Below, piece after piece: positions 57,050-64,000 of a stretch of DNA of 64,000 bases. A program made the position numbers and the translations under genes. The stretch spans positions 35,520,069 through 35,584,068 of the forward strand of contig NC_044552.1 in the NCBI RefSeq assembly GCF_007565055.1, in the 5' to 3' direction. The notes beneath the pieces were generated by a model. It worked only from the letters and a program-made list of their open reading frames with translations. It was not told the DNA's origin and did no database searches. Positions within the stretch are counted from its first letter, which is position 1; each line of letters begins with the position of its first letter. The DNA comes from Rhinopithecus roxellana (taxonomy: Eukaryota; Chordata; Mammalia; Primates; Cercopithecidae).

Positions 57050-57345
57050 GGTCAGGTGAGGTGGCTCATGCCTGTAATCTTAGCACTTTGGGAGGCTGAG
57101 CCAGGTGGATCACTTGAGCCCAGGAGTTTGAGACCAGCCTGGGCAACATGGTGAGACCCCATCTCTACAAAAATTTTTTAAATTAGCCAGGTGTGGTGGC
57201 ATGTGCCTATGGTCCCAGCTACTTGGGAAGCTAAGGTAAGAGGATCACTTGAGCCCAGAAGGTTGAGGCTATAGTGAGCCATGATTGTGCCACTGCACTC
57301 CAGCCTGGGCAACACAGTGAGATCCTGTCTCCAAACAAACAAAAG
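57050..57345 (+). mobile_element. Alu (AluJ-type)
   Basis: An old copy with ACAAAAATTTTTTAAATTAGCC in the linker; the tail is (AAAC)n-like. Confidence 0.9.
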
Positions 57346-59546
57346 AGAAGGTTCTGGAATCGGGGGGAACAGAGGCACTGCCCCTAGGTTCCAGGCCCAA
57401 GCATGGAGGCTCAGTCACAGGCAGGTCCAAAGAGGCCTGAGTTGTCGGCTCTGATCCAGCACCGCCTCTCCCCATGGCCCCAGGGCTTCCAAGTGGCAGG
57501 TGGGTGGCTCAGAGCATCCTTTCAAAGGTTCCAGCAGCCTCTAGTCCTCCTGGAAGGAGGGACTTGTCCAGAACGGAACCTGCAGAGGTGACCCCCAGGT
57601 GAGAGGGCCCAGGAGCAGTAGAGTTGCCCTTCCCGGGGCCCAGAGGGTAGAAAGGGCTGAGGGCCTAAACCACGCTGAGTCAAGGTCTCTGTGCCAGCAA
57701 GAGGCCCAAGGAGAACGCTCTTCAGGGCAAAGGGCAGGTATCACCACGCTTACGTTGTTCAGTACGTTAGTCTACACTAGCTTCTCGCATTCTGCCCCCT
57801 GTGCCCTCTGGTTACTAAGATTCCCTGGCTAGGCCATTGGCGCTTTGCAGGAGAAGCTGTGATCTTGTTCCCACCCACCCTGCTTGGCCAGCCCAGTGCC
57901 AGGTACCTCTGATGTGCTCAGTACATGCCTGTTGACACTGAAGGCCTTGTGCTGCTGAATCCCTGGGCCTCGGGCCCCTCCTCTCGACAACATGGGGGCA
58001 GCGCCAGCTGCCCTCTAAGGCCCCCAGCTCTACGGCTCCAATTAGCCCCAAAGCAAGGCCAGCCAGCGCCGTCCTGGCAGGGCAGCACAAAGTGCACCTG
58101 GCTAGAGCCGGGAGGGGACAAGAGGCAGCAGGGGGTGGACAGTATAGTGTATCACCTCCTGGCCACTCTGCACCCCTCAGGGACTGTGGGGGGCCGCGGC
58201 AGGTGCTGTCCTCAAAGCAATTATAAACAAGGCAAAGGACAGGCTGTGACTTCCCTTGGCAAACAGGAGAAAACAAACCGGAGCCCCACCCCACAGACCC
58301 ACTGGTAGAACTCGGGGAGGGGGGTTGGGGGAGGTGCTGGCAGACTCTGTGGGGAGGAACAGACTGTGAGCCCCACACCAGAAGGAAGCTGGGCCTGGAT
58401 CACTGTGCGGGGAGGGAGACAAGGCAGAGGCAGAGGGCTCAGCACCTTGTGGACCTGTGGGCGAGGCCCCTGGGTGTCAGCTGGTGAAGCGCCTGCAGGG
58501 TAGAGACGGTAGACAGAGCATTTTTTTTGTGTCCACGTTTCTGGGCACACGATGGGGGCTCAATCTCATTCTCTCATCCATTCCACAAAGATTTATTGAG
58601 CAGCCACTATATACGAGGCTCTCTTCTAGGTGCTAGGGGTACAGCATGGACCAAAACACACCAAACCCTCTTCCCAGTCACCAGAGGGCTGGCTGGCTCA
58701 GACGTCAATCTCACCCCCACTTCCGGCCCCACCTTGCCTCCCCTGCCGCAGGGCTGTAGGACCTACCACCTCTCCTCACCTCCTACCAGGCTTCACCCCA
58801 ACTCCCTCCAGTTTCCAAAGACAACTCCACCCTCCCTCCTTGCAGGGGCCAGCCCCCAGGCTCTCCCAACCATCCGCTCTCTCATGGCCCAGGATCTCCT
58901 GGAAGATGACAGAGACTCTACTACCTCCAGCAGGGGCCTTCCCCCTACCCTCCCTACATCTCTGGTCTGGGGGAGGAAGGGAGAAGGGAACAGCTTCTTT
59001 CTGTGTGTGTCTTTATCATTTTTATTGTCAACAAGAACTATGATTCAAGCTGGAATCAAATACTTGCCCTCCATGAGGTAGGAAAGTGAAACAATGGGAA
59101 GTATTTTAAGAGCCTCCCTTCAACAAAGTGAGGGTCCTCTCTGAACGCCTCCCCAATTATTGCAACAATGCTACTTTAGCTCCAAGCACCTTCACAGCAG
59201 CTCCAGACCCTGACGCATGTTCTGAGGCCCCTCAGCTAGCGCCATCCTTGTTTGTCTGCCTCATCCTGCCTTCATCAACCAGTGCATAGTTTCAAGCGCT
59301 TGTCCCAGACAGTGGGACCAAGAGCTGCAAGGCCCAACAGTGGACAGTTTCATGGGAGGTGGGGACATGTGGAGAAAGGGGAAGGACTGACTGTAGAGGG
59401 GACACCAAATTGTCTCAGAAGTGGTCCGTGCCCCTGGGGACCTGCCTTCAAAAGGGGACAGGCCTACCAGTCCCGAAGTCAGAGACACATAACCCAGGAG
59501 AAGGGCGACTCTCACCTGGGTAGCTGTAAAGCGGCAGGGCCCAAAG
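57346..59546. other. TFEB 5' intron, unique GC-rich
   Basis: Only an L2-like fragment at 58555 was recognised. A 187-codon minus-strand frame (57815-58378) has no recognisable domain. Confidence 0.5.
58555..58670. repeat. L2-like fragment
   Basis: AGATTTATTGAGCAGCCACTATATACG and GGTGCTAGGGGTACAGCATGG are a familiar old-repeat pattern. Confidence 0.55.
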
Positions 59547-59722
59547 CACTGGTTTTCCAGATATGCTCTGGGGACCAGCAGCATTAGCATCACCAGAGGA
59601 CTTGTCAGAAATTCAAATCCTAGACTGCATGGAATTTGCAGAAACACCGGGAGGGGCTCAGCATCTATGTTTAAACAATTCCTCCAGGGAGTTCTCAGGA
59701 TGCCCAAATTTGAGAACCACTC
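59547..59722. mobile_element. MER5A-type hAT DNA transposon
   Basis: CACTGGTTTTCCAGATATGC to TTTGAGAACCACTC, with CTGGGGACCAGCAGCATTAGCATCACC inside. Confidence 0.82.
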
Positions 59723-59777
59723 CCCTAGAGCAAGGGCGTCGGAATCATCCCAGAAAAAAAAAAAAAATTAAAGAATG

Positions 59778-59870
59778 ATGCCTAGGCCCCTCCCCAAGAG
59801 ATTCAGATGCAATGGTGTGGTCTAAGAGCTCTGCAGGTGATCATAATATCCAGCCAGGCTGCAGTAAGAT
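59778..59870. repeat. Second MER5-type fragment
   Basis: GCCTAGGCCCCTCCCCAAGAGATTCAGATGC and GCAGGTGATCATAATATCC, the right half of a MER5-like element, 55 bp after the first. Confidence 0.6.
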
Positions 59871-60679
59871 AAAACAGTGCCCCGGTCTCTTTGAAAGGTG
59901 TGCCCTGATGGAGGAAAAGATTTGCTTATAAGGAAGGAGCAAGGAAGGGCTAAGAGGAGGGAATATGAGCCACGGGTTTCTGGATGGAGAGTCTGGTGGA
60001 ATTCCTGGATTAATCCCTATGGCACCACATCTTACTCTAGGACCACCGCTGTATGCCTAAGAGCCAACCAGGTGGCCTGCGTGGCCAGCAAGCAGGTGCT
60101 GGATCTTATGGGGCCAGGTGGCTATTTCCATAAGAAAGCTGGACAAAAGACCTCATTTCTCCTCCTTAAGCCCACACTTAAGAGCCAGGAAGGAAAGCTG
60201 GTGATGACCCGGCCTGTTGCCTCTGCTCCTCTTGGCTCTCACCCAAGGCTTTCCCACTTCACAGCAAAGCATTTCCTGTGGGCATGAAAAGTCCCAGATC
60301 CTACCCTATCACTGCAATTTTATCTCTGCCCTCAGTGACATCACAGCCAAGGGGATCTGTATCTCTGGTGCAACATGGAGGAGGGACAGATGGTAGGAGA
60401 GCAGGGGACAGCCACAGCTAGGAGTGCGTGGTCAGTGGCCAGACCAGACACTACCCAGGGAAACCCAAGAGGCAGGGCAGGGGTGGTAGAGACGCTGCAG
60501 GCATTGCCAAGCCCCCTGCACTGTCTTGTTCAATGAGGAGAGCAGGCTGGTGTGGTGGGACAGAGAGCTGTGGGAAGCCTCATGTAAAGCATTACATCAG
60601 AGGACGTTAGACACATGAGGGGGCCTGTTTGCAATCCACAGGTCTTTATTCCTTCCCTAGAGCTATCCAGGCCTCTATT

Positions 60680-60930
60680 TCCTCACGTAAGAATGAGAAA
60701 TAAATAACTCACTGAGTCATAAGAGTTCATTAGATGCTATTCTAAGTACCACATGTGCATCAACATCAGCATACTCAGCCCTCACTACAGCACTAGTAGG
60801 TGGGTGCAGCAAGAACTCTCACTTTTTAGGTGTGGAAACTGAGGCACAGTGGGGTTAAGCAGCTTGCCGAGGCTCACTGTGTTAAGTGGCAGAGCTGTGC
60901 AAGCCATATAGCCTGGCCCCAGAGCCCATG
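60680..60930 (-). repeat. MIR
   Basis: TGGAAACTGAGGCACAGTGGGG followed by TTAAGCAGCTTGCCG, reverse sense. Confidence 0.85.
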
Positions 60931-61164
60931 CTCTCAACAACCCCCGGTCAGGTGACACTGGCCCAGTGCTCAATATATAGTGGCTATGGCTGTCCCAAGA
61001 AAAACTTCCTGTTTGCTTCCCCAGGACCAGTCTTTAGCTAAAGCTCAATTCTGAGGACTGCAGCATCTCCCAAACACCCCTAACAACCTACCCCCATCAC
61101 CCCTTCCTTTCTCTTCCTGTCTCTTCCTCCCCAGTGCCTTTGGGAAAGATTTGTAGAAGGTTCA

Positions 61165-61300
61165 CTTTGGAGGGAATCCCACAGATGATCCAGATTCACA
61201 GATATGGAAACTGAGGCTGAACAGAACAGAGACCTGCCCAGCCACACAGTCGGTGAGAGGCAGAGTGGGGGCTCTTGATTCCTGGTCCAGTGCTCTTATG
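61165..61300 (-). repeat. MIR fragment
   Basis: ATATGGAAACTGAGGCTG and CTGCCCAGCCACACAGTC, reverse sense. Confidence 0.7.
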
Positions 61301-61639
61301 ACTTTCACTGCTGTCCCATTCTCACCCAGTGATCCCCACAGCCTCTTCTGCACATCTGATTAAACAAGGGCCTGCTGAGGGCTGCACTGTACGTTAATGG
61401 ACATGGAACGCATGGCACAAAGCTGGGCACCTAGGAGGCCATCAGTAAGGATGCCTCCTCCCTTCCTGGGTGTCTGGGGCTTCCAAAGAAGCCTAGGAAA
61501 TCTTGCCTGAACCCGTCTCCTTCCCTGGCCAGTCAAGACAGGTTCCAGCCGCGGGTCCTTTGGTCACCCATGCTGGCAGCTCAGAAGAAAGGCCAGGAAA
61601 CAGGTATGGTGCTCAGACAGGGCCTCCGCAAGTTCCTAC

Positions 61640-61767
61640 TCTGTTTTTTTTTTTTTTTTCCCCTCACACATATTCTTTTTTCAATTGAGTCCAGGTCTCG
61701 CTGTGTTGCCCAGGCTGGTCTCAAACTCCTGAGCTCCAGCGATCCTCCCACCTAGACCTCCCAAAGA
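61640..61767 (-). mobile_element. Partial Alu or free Alu monomer remnant
   Basis: T-rich start, then GTCTCGCTGTGTTGCCCAGG to CTCCCAAAG. Only one arm is present, so it is a monomer (FRAM/FLAM-like) or a truncated AluJ. Confidence 0.7.
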
Positions 61768-61874
61768 TCTGCTTCGAGCAGGAAACCCCGGATAGAGGAA
61801 AGATGGTCTCTAGACCACCACACCCCACCTTTTAAGAGAGAACTCCTGGGAAACCCCTTGAAGAAGTGGTCTTC

Positions 61875-62060
61875 TTTAGGGACTGAGAACACAGACTTTG
61901 GAGTCAAATAGACCTAGGTTAAAATTCCAATCCTGTCACTTCCAGGCTGTGTGATTTTAAGTGACTTGCTTAACTTCTCTGAGTAAGTATAATGCAAACA
62001 GTAATTCACACCTCACTGTAAAGAGTAAACACACAATAAATGTTGGCAACTATTGTGTAA
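61875..62060 (+). repeat. MIR
   Basis: CTTTGGAGTCAAATAGACC, GTGACTTGCTTAACTTCTCTGAG, forward sense. Confidence 0.82.
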
Positions 62061-63689
62061 TAAATCTTATTATAATATTGTTCTAGTATAGCATAAAAGA
62101 AGAGATGAATATTCTATTAATATAATCTTGTTTTATTGTTACACTCTCACAGGCACACATTCACAATTCATCTATACCCACATTCCTAGGCACTTTAACC
62201 ACACACACAAACTCACAACCAGTACACAAACCCCACACCAACCCAGAAAGCAACATCATGTCCTCACCATGTACCAGACACTGCCACACCCTTAGTCCTC
62301 ACAACAGCCTGTGAGGTGGGTGTGTTTTCATCTCCCTCCTCTCAGATGAGGATCCACACTGCACATGTACATATGTTCACTGCGTCCTGGGATGTGGACA
62401 TTTCTGGCAGCTCTGGGAACCATGAACTCCCTCCCTCCGATCAGAGGAGGCCAACCCAATTTCCATGGTCATCTCCAGGGCAGCCCTAAGCCGGGCCCCA
62501 AGTGCTGACTGACCTCCATCCCCAGGACAAAGGCCCAACCTGGTTTTCATGACAGCTGTGGTTGGGGAAACCCCTGTTGCCTGCAGAAACCGAGCTGACT
62601 TTGAAAAGGAAGAGACAGAACCCAGGGGGTGGCTGGGCCACGCCCTGTGGGGGCAGGTGCTAAGTAACTCCATCAACTCTGGCTAATGATGCAATTACAG
62701 TCATAAACAGGGCCCCAGGAGGGCTCAGGGCCAAAAGCTAGACCCTCAAAGGGCAGCCAGGCTTGAGGGGTGGGAGTCCCCTTCCACCTACTTCTGAGCT
62801 TTCCAGAAACAGGTTGTTACACGTGGGACCCTGGAAGGGCTCCTGCCTGCCCTGGCCCACTCCCTGCCCACCTCTGTGAGTCACCAGGCCATTAGCCCGC
62901 AAAAGCCCAGCTGGCTCTCCCTGGATTCGGTGCCCACCTAGGGTGTCCCCTGTCCTGGCCCCTGAACTCCTTCCAGGGCACCCAGGACCAAGACACCTGG
63001 GTCCCCATTTGGCTCCGCCTCTCAGAGCTGAGTTGAGGACAAAATAACCCTGCAGTTGTAACAGGCCTTGTAAATGGTAAGCACCATTGGCTTCCCTCGG
63101 GGAGAAGCAGAGCATGTCGTCACCCAAACAGCCCTGCCCTTCATTTACACCCTCTGGCTCCCAGCTCTCCAGGCCTCGCGGCCAGGAGGCAGACGGAAAG
63201 AAGGGAGCCAGGCGAGTTGCCCATGGTCCTGGGGCTGCGGACACCGGCATGGTGAAAGCATACCATCAGGTTAGCAGGCAGGGACCTCAAGGCAGTTGAC
63301 CCTTCCCCTTCCTCTGCCTCTTCTGGCAGGCCAGGAACTACTGCTGGCTGTCCCTCCCCGGACAGTGCGCTCCCTGAGGGGAGGGCCTGAGGACTGTCTC
63401 CCAGTCGTGGCACCAAGAACTGCATTCTAACCGAGCGCGTCTGCATCTGGCCACCCAGGAGGAAACCAGAGACCAGCCTCCCACCTCATCTCCAGCTGCC
63501 CAACAGTGCCATGTCTGGGCCAATAGAATCTCGGCCAGGGCGGGTGCAGGGGCCTGAGGCCACCACACCCCAGAGGTGTCGCTAGGGGCCTGCATCCTTT
63601 CACTGAGGGATGAAGCAGCCCCTCACTCGGGATGGGGGGAGGGCAGGGGATGGGAGCTGGGCAGTAATTAACCTGCACTTCCCCAGCGA
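62061..63689. other. Unique DNA approaching the distal CpG block
   Basis: AT-rich to about 62260, then GC-rich unique sequence that merges into the CpG-rich edge. A weak MIR trace lies near 62265-62350. Confidence 0.5.
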
Positions 63690-64000
63690 GCGCTAAGCCA
63701 AAAACTGCGCTCAAGTTGAGTGCAGAAGCTCCGCGCTGAACCGTCCCCAGAACAGACAGGCGAGAGAACGACGGCTGGAGCTAAGAGGGGTTTCGGGGGA
63801 AGGCGCAGCGGCCAGGGGCTGGCGGAGAACGGAGGGCTGGGGCCTGGGCCCAGCAGGGTTCGCGCAGACAAGCCCCGCCCCGGGCGCCCTCCCTTCCTCC
63901 CCCGGGGCGCGGGGCTGTGGCGCGCCAGGCGGCTGCGGCGCGAACCTGCTCGCGCAGCCCGGAGCAGCTCGGGGCAGCCGTGCGTGAAGCCGGAACCCCG
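63690..64000 (-). promoter_or_regulatory. CpG-rich block, probable edge of the distal TFEB promoter/first exon
   Basis: CpG dinucleotides are frequent and CCCCGCCCC Sp1-type boxes occur near 63877, against a CpG-poor 40-kb background. In human the longest TFEB transcript starts roughly 52 kb above its 3' end, which falls at or just beyond this window edge. No first-exon donor could be chosen with confidence; CAG|GTTCGC near 63945 is only a weak candidate. Confidence 0.65.

Larger units (their letters stand above)
19930..63689 (-). other. TFEB: TFEB 5' intron region (between distal promoter and first coding exon)
   Basis: This is about 44 kb of non-coding DNA with many Alu, MIR, L2 and L1 fragments, microsatellites and unique GC-rich stretches. 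Human TFEB has several alternative, tissue-restricted 5' exons in the corresponding interval (established). I could not assign any here from sequence alone. The exact intron start depends on the first exon used. Confidence 0.7.

Noticed and set aside
35400..63000. CACGTG E-boxes at 36473, 40673 and 62821 (and 19435, 25178, 33235 outside or within repeats and exons)
   Set aside because: They lack the TC...GA flanks preferred by MiT/TFE factors, so they were not called as CLEAR sites.
1..64000. tRNA, snoRNA or microRNA genes
   Set aside because: No cloverleaf, box C/D or convincing hairpin sequence was recognised by reading; Alu-derived pol III boxes were not counted.

Overview
This window is primate nuclear DNA that carries one protein-coding gene, TFEB (transcription factor EB), on the minus strand. 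Eight coding exons between 13237 and 19907 have GT-AG borders and matching phases. They splice into an uninterrupted 476-codon frame, the usual mammalian TFEB length, with the bHLH-leucine-zipper and the known mTORC1 phosphosites in their expected positions. The dense Alu, MIR, L2 and old L1 background is primate. One Alu at 38672-38980 has the diagnostic bases of the Old World monkey AluYRa group, so the source is probably a cercopithecoid (macaque, baboon or vervet type) rather than human or another ape.

Layout: positions 1 to about 12600 lie downstream of TFEB. In human the next gene that way is MDFI, but none of it is visible here. This part holds several AT-rich, repeat-free blocks full of homeodomain-type TAAT cores (about 1480, 6230 and 8580), two further unique blocks (about 3260 and 11500) that resemble conserved regulatory DNA, a GC-rich stretch with a TATA-like box near 11917, and a CTCF-like site at 12382. 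TFEB follows from 19929 down to about 12612 (3'UTR and all coding exons). From 19930 to the right edge there is about 44 kb of repeat-rich 5' intron or upstream DNA, ending in a CpG-rich block (63690-64000) that is probably the edge of the distal TFEB promoter. TFEB uses several alternative first exons in human; none could be placed with certainty here.

Function: TFEB binds CLEAR/M-box sites (core TCACGTGA) to switch on lysosome and autophagy genes, and it is known to regulate its own gene. Two exact TCACGTGA palindromes lie in the 5' intron (37101 and 51858) and are the most directly testable regulatory observations. No RNA genes, CRISPR arrays, intact mobile-element coding regions or convincing second genes were found. 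The remaining long open frames are chance products of GC-rich or CA-repeat sequence. I see no previously undescribed system, only candidate regulatory and structural elements. Repeat-family names come from recognition without alignment, and their boundaries are approximate.
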